Source: Ramazzottius varieornatus
Taxonomy: Eukaryota > Tardigrada > Eutardigrada > Parachela > Ramazzottiidae
Assembly: GCA_001949185.1 (NCBI GenBank)
Contig: BDGG01000001.1
Location: 2,249,324 to 2,313,323, forward strand
Direction of reading: 5' to 3'
Length of the DNA stretch: 64,000 bases
Below the pieces are notes generated by a model that did not search any database, was not told the DNA's origin, and worked only from the letters and a program-made list of their open reading frames with translations. Positions 33,977-46,110 of the stretch are shown one piece after another; the first letter of the stretch is position 1; the number at the start of each line of letters is the position of its first letter. The position numbers and the translations under genes are program-made.

Positions 33977-36464
33977 ATGCTACGCGCCGCAAACAAGCTC
34001 CATCTTTCCACAGTAAGCACGTTCGCCTCTGTTAAGGTGTGTACGTCGTACTAAGATTTCTTCTATGGTTGCAGCTTGCGGAGAGTCAGGGTATAGTCGC
34101 TCAGCAGCCATCCGTTGGTTCAAAGAAGCTCATCCACACGAGTCGATCACGGTTACGGGAGTACGACTATAACGCGGAACAGAAGTCTGGGTGAGATATT
34201 TCCCACGATGTAGTGTGGCGTGGATGGCACCGACAGTCGTTATTGCGCATTTTAGATCGGCAGGCGGGAAGATCATCAAGTTTGTGGGATTGGGCACAGT
34301 GGCCGTGGCAGCTCCATTAGGCTATGCGATGTACGATCCAGAGTTCAGGAAAACTCTCCAGCATCAGCTCCCTTTTACCAAACCCATCTTGGACGGCCTG
34401 TTGAAAGCAACATCTCCGTCTCATACACCTGCACGTACATCAGGCCCACCGCAAGCCATCACGAAACCTTCACCGACTATCGATACATCCAAGCCGATTT
34501 CCTTTACGCCCTCCAAGCCTGTAGTTAGCGACAAGAAGCCTCTGGAAGTAAAGCCTACGAGTACTCCTGAAGCTCGAACACCATCTCCCGTTCCTACCAT
34601 CTTTGGAAGCACCGCGGATAAAGTCACCACTGACAAAACACCTTTAGGTAAGGTCTTGCTTGAGCAAAGTCTTATTTGCATCGTAAGGAATTCGTCCTGA
34701 ATCCTGGTCGCTTTAAACGAACCGATATGCCAAAGTACGATGGAAGCTTTTAGACTGCAAGATTTTTCGTGAATATCGTTATGGTATCATTCTGTGTTTC
34801 AGCTTCGGAAAAGAAACCAGTTTTACCTTCTGAGTTAGACGGAAACAAAGCCGGAAGTGACAAGAAAAAGTCTTCTGGCTCGTCAAGCGGAAGTGGCTTT
34901 GGGACAGGTCTCGGGACAGCGCTTGCTCCCGCTCCTGCGCCGGTCAACCAGACTTCTTCCACCACAACATCGGACCTATTCAGCAGAGGTGACGATAAGG
35001 AACTGCGGCAAGATGTTGTTGCAGCCAAGGCAAAGATCGCCGGGTTGGAAACCAAAGTGCAAACATTAGAGGTATCATCTGAAGCTTAAGTGATCGTTCC
35101 AAATTTTCTTACTGCAGTTGCTTACTAATTGTGCTGTTCGCAGAAAGCTGCGCAGGAAGTCTTGGAAAAAGCGAAACGCATGCAGCTTTACGACCTGGCG
35201 GTTTTTTTGGATGGTCGGGAGCTAACACCGGACGAGGAAAAATTGGTCGAAGCCGCCGTAGCCAGTGCTAAAGATCATCTGGACGCTGCTTTTGATACTT
35301 ATGTAAGCGATTACATTTACTGAAACTTCTTTTCGTGGACACGCAGATTTGTGGCTGCTATGAGTGCTTTTGGTAATTATGGGGTTTTCTGATTAAATTT
35401 ACAGATTGAGGAATTGGAGGAAGAGCATGAATGGGATGTCCAGCAACAGTTGAAACGACAGATCGCCGCACACGCCGGTGCCGTCGGTGATGCTCTAAAA
35501 CAGCAAGAGCAGGAACTTGAGAAGCTTTTTCAGACAAGACTTGAAAGAAGGCTGGAAGAGGAAAGACAGCGATTTAACTTGCAAGTAGCCAGCGCGCTTG
35601 GACGCGTAAAGGGAATCGAAGATGCCATCGCAAGTGAGTGTCCAATTCGTGTTTTCCTGAAGTTTCTTCGGTTTTGAAATGATCGTGTTACTTTTAGGTC
35701 GAGCAAAGGCAGACAAACTGAGTCAGAAAGCCCAATACCTCTGGCATACCTCGCACGCCTTGTACGATGCCGTGAAACATGGCGAGAAAGGTACACAGAC
35801 CACAGGAGAAAAGCTAGTTCCGCTGTCGCGTTTTGTCACTTTGGCGAAAGTCTTTAGCGACTCACACCCCTTCGTCCTCAGCATTTTACGGGTAAGAAAC
35901 CAAGATTGCTAATTCTTTCTGTCCTAGCCAAGCTCTTTTCGATTTCGATTTTGCTTCCGATCGTTACTAGAATGAGTCTCGCTGATCTACATTCCTGGTC
36001 TCTTTTTCGCTATTTAGGCTGTGCCGGAAGAAGCTTTGGTGCGAGGTGTCTACAGCGAAGACACCTTACGTGCTCGGTTTGAAAATGTGCGGAACGCAGC
36101 TCGTCGAGTGGCACTAGTAGACGACCATAACGCCAGCATGTTCCGCTACTTTCTTTCATACATACAGTCGGTTCTAGTCCGCGACAGGCATTACGCGCTG
36201 AACGATGTTTCACAAGTCGATCTCGACGGGCTGGACACCTTCAGAATACTTGCTACTGCCCACCGGCTAGTGCAGGAAGGCGACCTGGAAACCGCCGTTA
36301 GGTTCGTCGGACAACTCCAGGGCGAACCGAGAAGAGTAGCGCAAGACTGGTTAAAAGAAACGAGATTGTATCTGGAGACTCAGCAAATTTCTAGATTGTT
36401 ACTGGCGCATGCTTCGTCGGTTGGGCTTGCGAATGTACCAGTCGAAGTGTCGAAAAATAAGTGA
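33977..36464 (+). CDS. IMMT: MICOS complex subunit MIC60 (mitofilin)
   Basis: About eight exons, start 33977 (MLRAANKLHLST), stop 36464. MIC60 is the core MICOS subunit that shapes crista junctions in the inner membrane. A presequence-like N-terminus is followed by a single membrane segment (KFVGLGTVAVAAPLGYAMY), a Pro/Ser/Thr-rich stretch, and long coiled coils (KAAQEVLEKAKRMQLYDLAV, EELEEEHEWDVQQQLKRQI, LEKLFQTRLERRLEEERQRF). The C-terminal mitofilin signature follows: ALYDAVKHG, FSDSHPFVLSILRAVPEEAL, RGVYSEDTLRARFENVRNAA, RRVALV, MFRYFLSYIQSVL, GDLETAVRFVGQLQGEPRRV, DWLKETRLYLETQQ. Full-length and intact. Confidence 0.96.
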
Positions 36465-36707
36465 ACGCGTTTTTAATTATTCAGTTTGCTTTGTGAAATT
36501 CTAGTAAGGTGACTCTGCTCCCTAACTTGTTACTTGTCGTCTTCATCAACGCGGTTGGAGAATTGGTCGCTTCCAGATTATCCGGAGACTGGATAGTTCG
36601 AAAATGAGTGAAAATTTTGAAGAACTATAATTATTACGGTCATTTCTTTCCCCACGTAATAAACTGTAAGAAAATGGTTCTTCTTTCGTTCGGACTACAG
36701 TACAGAT

Positions 36708-37688
36708 TTACAAGTACATGTCGGCTCTCTTTTCCATCAGGACATGAGCTTGAACACTCTTCTCCCAAAATTCAGGCGCTACGAAAAACACCAAAGGGTG
36801 GATACAGGAATTAGGAGTATGCGGGATGAGCGACAACCGGAAGTGAAACAGTCATAAAAGGACTCACCATTAAGAACATCCTCGAAATCGATAGTTTCGT
36901 CCTTCCCATTAAGGACTTCCAAATGGAGATGAGAAGGAGGAAAGACCGACATTCTCGAGGGCTGTACGCAAAACATATAATGTGAGACAAAAGTGTTTGG
37001 ATCAGCAGCCAGCGTATCACTGATCATACCTGCTCGACGAGGAACTTCTCCATCTGCAGTCTTAAGGGTGCGTGGATACCCTGGGTAGAACGGAGCATGG
37101 CATATCTCACCTGATCGTAGTTATCCGTGTTCTGCAACAGAAATTTTCACGATTAGTTTTTGGATAGCGGGAAGGTGAAATCTTCAAAAATATGAAAGCG
37201 ACAGTAAGATAACAGCCTGTGGAGGCCACTTTCGGCTCGTATATACGTACCAAAAGTTCGGACAGTTCCAAAGGATGAACTTCTGTACTCTTTTTCGCCA
37301 CCGATCCCAACCTGACACAAAAGACCAAGAATGAGGGAAGCTCCACACTGGCATCCGGCAACGATTATCTGCGTAATTGTGGAGGAAGGACACAGTCGAA
37401 CGAGTCAACCCGTAACACCGTAATATATACGCAAATATTAGGCTAGTTAGAGCTGAGAAGCTTCTGTCCGTACCCAGTCTGTAAGGCGTCCCGTAGGCCA
37501 TGCAGATTTATTTCTGTCTGAGGCAGTGGGTCATTAACTGTGGTGATACCTTTCTTGCTCCCGGCGTGAAGCGGAGGGTATCCGAAACTCTGTCAAGGAG
37601 CAGCAAAAAAACTACTGTAGTTATCTTGACACACCTATACGAGCAACTCGCTGGAGCAAAACGTCTGCTCGAGATCCCAACTTACCAT
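36708..37688 (-). CDS. POMP: Proteasome maturation protein
   Basis: Six coding exons: 37688-37686 (ATG only), 37589-37474, 37311-37251, 37131-37030, 36961-36868, 36778-36708; 447 nt, 148 aa. POMP/UMP1 chaperones assembly of the 20S core and is degraded by the finished proteasome. The join gives MSFGYPPLHAGSKKG, HGLRDALQTGLGSVAKKSTE, VHPLELSELL, YAMLRSTQGIHAPLRLQMEK, LHLEVLNGKDETIDFEDVLN and EKRADMYL. The landmarks HPLELSE, QGxxAPLxLQME and ETIxFEDxLN are diagnostic of the family. All five introns are GT-AG with matching phases. The initiator ATG is the last three bases of its exon. A CCGGAAGT octamer lies in the last intron. Confidence 0.95.
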
Positions 37689-40657
37689 TTTGAGAGATCT
37701 GGGCAGAGAATGTTCCCGTACTCACAGACAAAACGGTCAGGCGCTGGCTGAGTGTTTGACCGGAAGAGGAAACAGAGAAAAACGGGATGACTTCGCAGAA
37801 GGAAAGCGAACCCACGAGAACAAAAATATGCAACTCATCGTCCTCGCAGATCTGATGTTGTCGTTTACGGCTCAACCAGGTCGAATTGCGATCGCATCGA
37901 GCGCCCAAGTCGAGCAAACCCAGAACCGACCCAAATGACTTGTCACTTGTGTGAACCGGCGGTGGACGGTAACTTATTCACCCCAATATCGAAAATCACG
38001 GAACTCCCCCGCTATATGGGCGGCGGATAAGTGCATAAGTGAATGTGCTCTCAAAATCTTATAGCAAACACATTTGATAGGTATCAAAACAGTAGGGTAC
38101 GAGGAGCGAGGCCCTACTTTAGCCACAAGAATACTTTGTCCAGTCAGGTCCTGTAGGTGGCAATATTGGCGTCCTGTCTGGGTTGAACTCAACTGATTCA
38201 CGTTTACGGCCATAAGGAAGAGCGGACAAAGTTCCAGCCCTTCTGATTTTCCGTGGAAATCAAGGTAGAAGCCAATATGCACCTACAGCATGAGCTCCTT
38301 ATTTCTTTTCTGGAAGTCACATATCACTCATTATGCGATGTTGCGAAAGATTATCTCCCAAGTCGTGCACAATGACTGCGCTTCACATCACCATATCGTT
38401 CTGAAGCGTGGGAAGATTTCGCTAAATTTACCCTCAAAACGTGGCCGGAAATTCATTCATGATTTTCAAAGCCAGCGATAGAAGATATAACTAGCTTCCA
38501 CAAGCGCTTTCACCCACACAACCGCTTTCGGTTTGGTAGTTACACTTTCGATGACGTCATGCGCCACCGGGATACGAGACGGCGGGGGATTAGACCAGCC
38601 TAACCGTCCTCTGCGCCGTACCTTTCCTCCTGTTGGCCCTCAGAATCAATACGTAGTTCCGGCTAACAGTTCAATACCTGGGTGATTTCAGTGCAACCAC
38701 CCTGAACAAAAGTAGCAGGAGCCTCGGATGGAGCATTTCCAAGGCGACATGACTTCTCGCAACGGTTCAGCCATGCGTATCGGGTGAATTGGAACGGACG
38801 AGAGCCTTCACGGGCCCTTCAGAAGTAGCAGAACTCAAGTCGGTGAAGATTCGTTCCTGAAAGATCACTGAGAGGCAAGAGAGATCATGCAAGATTGTGC
38901 AGAATGAAGACTATTTTAATTCGTGATTCGAAACACACAACGGCTTAATTGAAATAAGGAAAATTGGAATAGAACACTACGGTCGACTTGAATTAGCACG
39001 TTACTACCGGAAAACCACAAGTTTAGGTTCGCCAGTCAAACCTACAGGTGTTAGCATCAAGCCCGCAGTACAATTCGCCAGTTTGTCTCCGGATCTAGCG
39101 CATTCAGATGCCAGCACATCGGGGCTTATTTTCGCAGTCTGTCTCTCACGATTGCGTATCACTAATCGTTGATTTGATGGGGAGATAAATTCGCATAGTA
39201 TCGCCGGAAGTGAAGCCGTAGAAATTTCCAGTGACTTCATGAAACATTCAGAATTCATCGCTGATCCATCATTTTCAGACTGACATCTCACTCATCGTCA
39301 AGAATCAGAACAACGGAAAGCGGAAGACCGATGGCAGAAGATGGGTAAGAAGCCTTTCACGAGCACGTCTCCCAAAGAATCCGTCGTGGACTTGAATCCG
39401 ACGAGAATTCCGTGCATCCACCGTCACCATCTGCAACCAGTGAGCTGAACATTTCTGTTGGAAGTCCAAATGTTGGAGTCCCAAATGTTAAGTCTACAGG
39501 GGGAAGGAAGAAGGTCATAATATATTAGAAAATGAAATTACCGAACGACGTCGTAATAATTCAAACAATTCGAATTGCTGTCGGAAGCTGAATTCCGATT
39601 AATCGTGATCTTCATTTCAGTAACGACGAACTACCGGCAACTCGAATTACGGCTACCGGAAGAATTTCGATTGATCGTAATTGTAATTCAGACTGCAAAA
39701 GTCTTATCGTAACAACACTGCCGTTGAGAACCGGTACAACAGGCAACTTTGTTATCAGTGCGCTAATTTTATCTCTACTGAACAGGACAACAGAAGTTTG
39801 ATGTGAGAAATATTGATCCACTGCCTACCGTTCGAATGTTGAGGTGCGCTTGGGGTTGCGAAGCCGTTCCGTGTTTTGGATATTTCACTGAATAAGTCAC
39901 CCGTCTACGGCCGTAGCGGCCTGTATTAGATGTATCAAAATTGCAGTGCGACGTCCCCGGCTTAAGGTTGGTTGGAGTGCAAAACTGACCGCGACGCTTG
40001 ACGTAATTGGTACATTCAATAGAGGCCGCTACGTTGAGCACTGGGCCGCAGGTCCAAAAGTACGCTGTAACTGTGCTGCGCTTGTTACCAGGGCGCTGTG
40101 CGCTGTGGTGTGCTGCGCAACTTTCATGCCCAGTGGCTAAGCAGCTGTGCTGCAGACGCACGTTGCCTCGGGGCAACTGTGCGGAACGCCGCTGTATTGA
40201 CGTGTTTTGTAATTCAGTCAGCGAAATCGGTAGTCAACCTGGAGAACGTTGCCCTAAAGTACGACAAAGATGAGACGGTCGACGTTCGAATGCCCAAAAA
40301 CTGTAATTCTTGTAAGGTTTCGGTAGGTGCATCTGCGCGGTAGTCTATAGCTTTCTGCTGTATGCTGTGCTGTGCCGCACAAATTTCATCAGTTCACGCG
40401 CCACTGCTGTGCTGCAGCACAGCACAGCTGCAGTACAGTACGGCGCATGCGGCCAGATTCCGTCCTCTACCGCTACGGCCCTGCACCGTGACCCGTCCAC
40501 TCTCCACCGCGGGCGTGAACTGACTCTAACCCAAAGCTCTGGTACCCTACAGCTCCTGTTGTGGAATGTTGATACCTGCGATTTTCATATGCGCTTGATC
40601 TTGTGGGTATCTTGTGTTGTTTCAGGATGAACTGGAGGACTCTGTGAAGGAGCTACA
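37689..40657. other. Gene-poor 3-kb region
   Basis: Between POMP and COA8. Several frames of 60-130 codons occur on both strands but none has recognisable motifs, splice partners or protein-like composition. It holds AT-rich, Arg/Tyr-alternating stretches near 39530-39700 with repeated AATTCGA/CGATTAATCG words, and the GCTGTGCTG-rich repeats near 40090-40440. No RNA gene recognised. Confidence 0.4.
40083..40440. repeat. Two diverged copies of a GCTGTGCTGCAG-containing repeat
   Basis: A stretch near 40100-40165 (TGCTGCGCAACTTTCATGCC then CAGTGGCTAAGCAGCTGTGCTGCAG) is loosely repeated near 40371-40420 (TGCCGCACAAATTTCATCAG then ...GCTGTGCTGCAG). The second copy ends in the 18-bp perfect palindrome GCTGTGCTGCAGCACAGC. 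Origin unknown. Confidence 0.5.
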
Positions 40658-41421
40658 ATGCCGCCAGCGGTGAAAGTTCGGAGGTTGCCGGATGAGAGCG
40701 ATCGCGCTATCCAGACTGTTACTGTGATCCCTCCTGTTCGCATCGCTAACCCGACACCTCTTCCACCTTTTAATCATGATATAGTGACTATAGTCCATAG
40801 CCCAACGGAATCCCATGTGGCAACTGATCCTGCATCGTCTAGTTCCGTTCCTCTCCCTTCTCCGGACATATCGCCTCCAGTAGAACATGCAGCAGCTGAG
40901 TATGTTGTCGCCATCAACAAGTCACCGTCTCCTGTTTCCCCTCCCTCCTTTAAGAATCCGACAGAGTCCGTCTGGATCCGGGGAGATCTTTATGGACCAC
41001 CGGACCCCGTCTCCAACCTCCCGCACATCAAGTTTACAGCAGTCCCGAATGAAACTTCGATGGAAAGACGGCTGCGGGAAGATCGACAGTCGGTTCACGA
41101 CTGGAACCACAAATTCTGGACATTACATAACACTCGATTCGCTGCAGTACGTTAAACTGTTTTGACTTCTGTCGTCAAACGGAATCGTAGCTTACACTCT
41201 ACCGCTTTATCTTGCAGGAGAAGGAAGCGTTTGTTTCGCGACTACCAGAAAAAAGACCAACCGCTGATGAACTGTCCGTCTTCTATAAAGAGTTCCTGAA
41301 CAAATATCACCGGTCACATGTAGAATATAACAAAGAGCTATATCGGAGGAATATAAGACTCCTGTGGCCGGAGCTAGCTGTTGCTGTTCATAAAATTTTT
41401 CGTAGAGTGATCCGTCGGTAG
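40658..41421 (+). CDS. COA8: Cytochrome c oxidase assembly factor 8 (APOPT1)
   Basis: Two exons, 40658-41146 and 41218-41421, 230 aa. COA8 is a matrix-side factor that supports complex IV assembly and is stabilised under oxidative stress. The conserved C-terminal half is clear: GPPDPVSNLPHIKFTAVPNE, RRLREDRQSVHDWNHKFWT, LHNTRFAAEKEAFVSR, ADELSVFYKEFLNKYHRSHV and NKELYRRNIRLLWPELAVAV. These match the GPPDxxSNLR.., EWNxxFWxxxN and FYKEFL..N motifs of the family. The first 100 residues are Pro/Ser/Val-rich without an obvious presequence. A splice acceptor lies about 33 bases upstream, followed by a six-codon uORF (MNWRTL). Confidence 0.92.
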
Positions 41422-41692
41422 CAGAGGATGATTCGAATATATAATCTACATCTTAGTGAGAAACTTGTGCTGTGATAAAATTACCTCCCGTGTACTTAGC
41501 CTCCCTTTTTGTGTTATCCTCAGTTTGTTGAGCTCTGCGGCAGCTGCGTGAATCTGCGGTTTTTATGGCAACTAATGCTGTTTGTTCAAGATGATTGTTT
41601 GTTCGTTGTTTAGGTCTGAGAATCCAAAAACTGGAACTTGTCGGAGTGAATTTTGTCTGTTGTTCCTGATTGTTGGACAGCGCAAAAAAAGA

Positions 41693-43158
41693 ATGTCCGT
41701 CCCCACTTCCGCCGTAACAAGGAAACTTCCAGCAAAGACAGTTTCAAAACCCACTGCTACGACAGCCAAATTGCATATCATTGCTGTATCGAGTGACCAG
41801 AAGGCATCTCCGGCAAGCAAAGCAAAATACGCCGTGAAAATAAAACCTGGACCGACGAACCCAACCACTGTTGTAGCCAAAGAACCTCCTCGACCGAGCG
41901 ATTCCTCCGTCATCAAGTTTAACAGGCTTCTAAGAGAAAAAGTCGGCAAAGGGACTTCTGATCCTCAGTACAAGACTGCAACGTCCATGTCACTAGAATC
42001 ATGGCGAGTCTGGCCGGCACCAAGACGAACAGTGGTCGAACCCGTGCTTCCTCGTTGTCGAAGAGCTGTTTCTTACGACAGCTCGGCATCCAGCGACATC
42101 TCACTTAACGTTTCTGACGGAGACGAAAGTAATACTTCTGATAGTTCGAAAGAGAAATTTTACCGGTGGTTAGAGAAGAAAACCTTCGTGGTGCGACTGG
42201 ATCTGGAATTGTCTGCCAGAACCTGGAAGATTAACAAGTTAGTATTCAAAAGAATTCCGCCAGAAAAGACTACAGTAGGAGCATTCAAAAACGGGCTCGA
42301 ATTCACAGTCGGATTACCGCAGGATATTATAAACCTGAGATTTGCTGGAGAGGATATGCAAGACTTCGATACGCTGGAGAAATCTGTGATGAACGAAGGC
42401 CAGATTAATGTTGGGGTGTTTTCCATATGGAAAGACTTCGTTCGAACTCTCTTCACGGGAAACTTCAATAAGGTAGTGCTCTAGTTCGTAACACCTTTGT
42501 CTATGAAGTCTGAACATACGTGCTTCGAATTTCATAGATCGTCGAAGGAATTATATTGCAAGATCAGTACGCGAAGTCGGTTCACGCCGACGATTTCGAC
42601 GTAGTAATTTCTCGTGACGAACAAACAAGGAAGAAGGCTTCGGCGAACGAAGTAATGCGACAGCTTTCTAGCAATACCCTTCGAGAGAACGCCGAAAATC
42701 TAGAAAGAATAATTCCAGATAAACTTCCCAGATTGGGCATATACACTGTTGTGAAAGAGAAGAACCTGATCACGGAAGAGATGCGGCAACAGATGGTCGT
42801 TCAAAGACTGCACGTCGCCGTGCTGTTCGCTTTTGCGACGAAGCATAAAAGCCTTCTTGACTGGATATTCAACCATCCGGCCTTTGACAAGGACTACAGA
42901 TATGCTTCGGGAAGAAGACCCTTGTTCTACGCAGTTTTCCATCAGGACGTGCCGCATGTGGAGGAGCTCCTACATAGGGAAGTGGACTGGCAGACACCGG
43001 ATGATGGAGGCATGACGGTTCTCGAACTGGTCAAGCGCACTCATAATAAGGTCTTCAAGAAACTTTTCGCAGAACTCACTGCAGCGCTTCATGGAGGGGA
43101 CGCTAAGAAAAAGAAAGGAGAGTCGAAAAGCAAATCAGCAACCAGGAAGAGGAAGTAA
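41693..43158 (+). CDS. Ankyrin/ubiquitin-like domain protein (ANKUB1-like)
   Basis: Two exons, 41693-42472 and 42538-43158, 466 aa. The first 160 residues are basic and Ser/Pro/Thr-rich. A ubiquitin-like fold follows: KTFVVRLDLELSARTWKINK, FKNGLEFTVGLPQDIINLRF, GEDMQDFDTLEKSVMNEGQI, NVGVFSIWKDFVRTLFTGN. The second exon has ankyrin-like helices (LHVAVLFAFATKHKSLLDWI, GRRPLFYAVFHQDVPHVEEL, DDGGMTVLELVKRTHNKVFK) and a Lys-rich tail (KKKKGESKSKSATRKRK). The order Ubl, a W-K-x-F segment, then ankyrin repeats resembles ANKUB1, whose function is unknown. A splice acceptor sits 12 bases before the start, and the gene follows COA8 by 270 bp. Confidence 0.6.
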
Positions 43159-43524
43159 AGACTACTGGTACGAGTACTGTAAGATATTTAGAACTGTTAG
43201 ATCACTTCCGGTCTGATTTTTTGACTGAGCAATTTTTACCTCATTCGGTCACACTGCGCAAGGTTTTGACACAGTCATAGTACTGGACCGAAAGGCTTTC
43301 GATGAGACCACAGGCTCACAGCGCTGTATTAAGCGGAAGGTCCGAATCCACCCGACTAAGTTAGTGTAGAGTAGCACACAAACAACGTTACAAAATCACA
43401 CGATACCGTTAAGCGCGAACTGACATGAAGAATCACCCTTGCGAATGGACCTTGTTTAGGGAATCTACACAACAGTACTTGGGCTCGCTTCAGTTGGCTG
43501 TGCAGGTGTCAGATACGGTACGAC

Positions 43525-43741
43525 TCAAGCAAACAAGATACTTCCGATTGATATGGGAGGCATGCCGGGCTCTGTTCCAGCCTTGACACCTGCAACCAAA
43601 ACACTCTTTCCACATGGCCGCCGATTCAGAACGGGACGCAGATCCCTTACCTAAGTAGATTACAACAGGAATGAAGGTGTAGTGGAAAACTACGCCACAG
43701 ATGTTGAAGAATGTCGCAATATTTTCTTTGACCACTTGCAT
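43525..43741 (-). CDS. TOMM7: Mitochondrial import receptor subunit TOM7
   Basis: Two short exons, 43741-43651 and 43589-43525, 51 aa (vertebrate Tom7 is 55). Tom7 is a tail-anchored outer-membrane protein that modulates TOM complex stability and PINK1 retention. The start MQVVKENIATFFNICGVVFH leads into the family's central motif FIPVVIYLG, then VKAGTEPGMP and PISIGSILFA. Family landmarks are G-x-x-F, F-I-P-x-V-I-Y-L-G and the G-x-x-P-G-M-P turn, all present. The splice joins G with VKAGTEPGMP in phase. An in-frame upstream Met (MDRQARRDGTDG) exists but the shorter start fits the family length. Confidence 0.93.
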
Positions 43742-46110
43742 CCCGTCTGTCCCGTCCCTCCGCGCTTGCCGATCCATCTTCAGATAGCTGTTCCACGGGC
43801 GTATACCGCAGTGCACGTTCCGAACCTCCGACAGCACGATTTTTGAGCAGCAGACAACTCAAGTAACAGGTGGATACTTGATACCTTTGTGACGAACACT
43901 GGAAGAAGTAACGGAACTTCTGATCTGGGCCCAATCGGGGTATTGCGTGATCTGGCGTGATGCAGGAAACAACGAAATCGTTTGTTCCGATCGATCAACT
44001 TCCGGTTCAGTCAATGTAGCCTTATGTCGGGATTGTTTAACATGACACACTGTAAGTTTAAATGACATTGCCTTACCGTGCTGCGTACATAACATTCAAC
44101 AGGCTTACTCTTGTCACGCAAAGAATTTAAATTTTTTAATTTTTGTTGGCACTTCCGAAGACATTCCTGTTCAGCGAGGCCTGACTGGGATCGTTCGAGT
44201 CCTTACAAGCGGAAGAGTCGTGAAAGGAGGAGGCCTGAAAGGATCTTCAAGCAGGAGCGTTAAGCTTCTGATTTTTACCCGGTTTGAAAATCCGTAATTA
44301 AGAGATTCAATGTCGTAATGATGAGACATTCTTCTTGATACCGTTCCTTGGCTCTGTAGCCATCCGGTTCTCTGTGATAGATGCTCTAATCTTCTCTCTG
44401 AATATCCCTGACTGCAGTGCGTGTCGGACAGTCCAACGTTCACATTATTATCATTCTTTACAGTTTATACCTGGTCTCCTTCGTAGGTGATGTCTCGTAC
44501 GCCAGACAAGCAAGTGACAGCCGTCAGGCGCCTTGTACTTCCGCTGATCCGCACGGCGTCAAGATGAACAGAGAACTTCGAAGTTGGCTTGGAAGGGCCG
44601 TGGGTTACGTTCCTTCCCATGATCTGGAAGAAGTGTTCCAGTATTTGAGCTCGTCGATATACTGCGCATGCTTTGGTATTGATTTTTCGTTTTCCTCTGT
44701 ATAATTGCCTTGACAGTCATCCAACCGATAGTAACCTGGATTGCTACATTTCAGAGCCTGCACATATTGGTATGCCGAGATTTCACGGGAGTCTGCTAGC
44801 TTCCAGCGTCAAGTGGTGATTTCGCCTGACCTCCTTCTATGAACGGAGCTTCACAGATAACTACAATTACGGCGGATCTCGGTGGGCTTCGCGTACGCCG
44901 AACGTTTGGCAGTTCGCAAGAAACGCCAAAACGGCTGTAGTCGTGAAACGACGTCGGAAAAGCGGCTGCAGAATCGGAGTTATCTGGGCCGCATACGAGC
45001 TGCAACTTCGTTATGGTAAGCGTGCATCTTTGATCGACAAGGCCATCTACGTGCATACAGTCAACTCGTGGGATCTGTTTTCTTTTCCGGTGGTGCAGAG
45101 AATTAGCTTTCACGCGTCTCTTTGCCGAAGCACTCTGGGGTTCACGCCGATCTTCATGTTACTTTCATGTGACGCGACAGAAGAAGCTGCCCGTTAACGT
45201 TCGTGAATGCGTCTACCTCAACATCGAAGGACCCAGTACATTCACTGTTACAGGCGCATTGCGCAGCGGGTAGGCGTGAGCGGCACACTGTGGAGCAGAC
45301 AATGGTGGTTCACTTTGCAACTGGCAATGCACCGAGGTACAGTAAGAGAAGTTTTTGACTTTGGAGAGGGGCGCACTGTATAAACAGAGATGGAGAACTG
45401 CTGCAGAGGTCGACATCCATTGTTGTTCATTTTCATTGCTAACATGGGTGACGAACCTATTTCTGCTACACTGTAAGTGCAAGCCTGAAGTCGATGGAAC
45501 ACTTCAGCTTTTTTGGATAATGATCTGGGGGGTTTTCGCTCGGATAACTCATCCATTAGTTCTTTTCTTCGTTTCCATGCACAAGTGGGCTTTGGGTGCT
45601 TTTGCGTTACGAAACCTCTGCAAAATTACTGATATAGAGGACGATGGAAGTCTCCGCGCCGGAACTACGAGGATGGCACGGTAGTCCGATGTAAGCCCGA
45701 TCGAGGCACCGAAGGTTTTTGGGCTATACAAGCTCATGCACATCTAGTAGCAATCCATGGTCACTTCCATGAGAGTCTTTGATTTTGTAACCGATGGAGG
45801 CTAAGTTTTGACAATTAATACCGCTCAATTACTGCTTTTTGCCTTTTTGTACTAAACAGGAGGCGTAATGCGTCAACGCGTTTTCTGGAATTTACCTTGT
45901 CTCCAGTCTGTCGATATTGAATTTGGCTAAAAGGGAAAATGCTGCTGTCATTTCACAAGCTCAAGTAAAAAATGTTGCTATAGACAGATTCTCAGTTCGA
46001 TCAAGTGTTAAAAAACATGAAAAAATCAAACCGCAAAAGTGACCGGGTAAAACACCGAGTTGATGGACAAAGAAAGACCTTCAGCAAAGGAAAAAAGAGG
46101 GAAATACTGC
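43742..46110. other. Gene-poor region between TOMM7 and NOX5
   Basis: One exon-like stretch at 44560-44690 on the plus strand reads MNRELRSWLGRAVGYVPSHD then LEEVFQYLSSSIYCACF and stops at a GT; no partner exon found, and it might be a gene fragment. Other frames near 44943-45197 and 45355-45684 lack motifs. Nothing else is supported. Confidence 0.35.

Noticed and set aside
39004-39291. 95-codon minus-strand frame in the gene-poor region
   Set aside because: No motif, splice partner or protein-like pattern; length expected by chance here.
45355-45684. 109-codon plus-strand frame with hydrophobic stretch
   Set aside because: Isolated, no recognisable family; overlapping minus-strand frames equally long.
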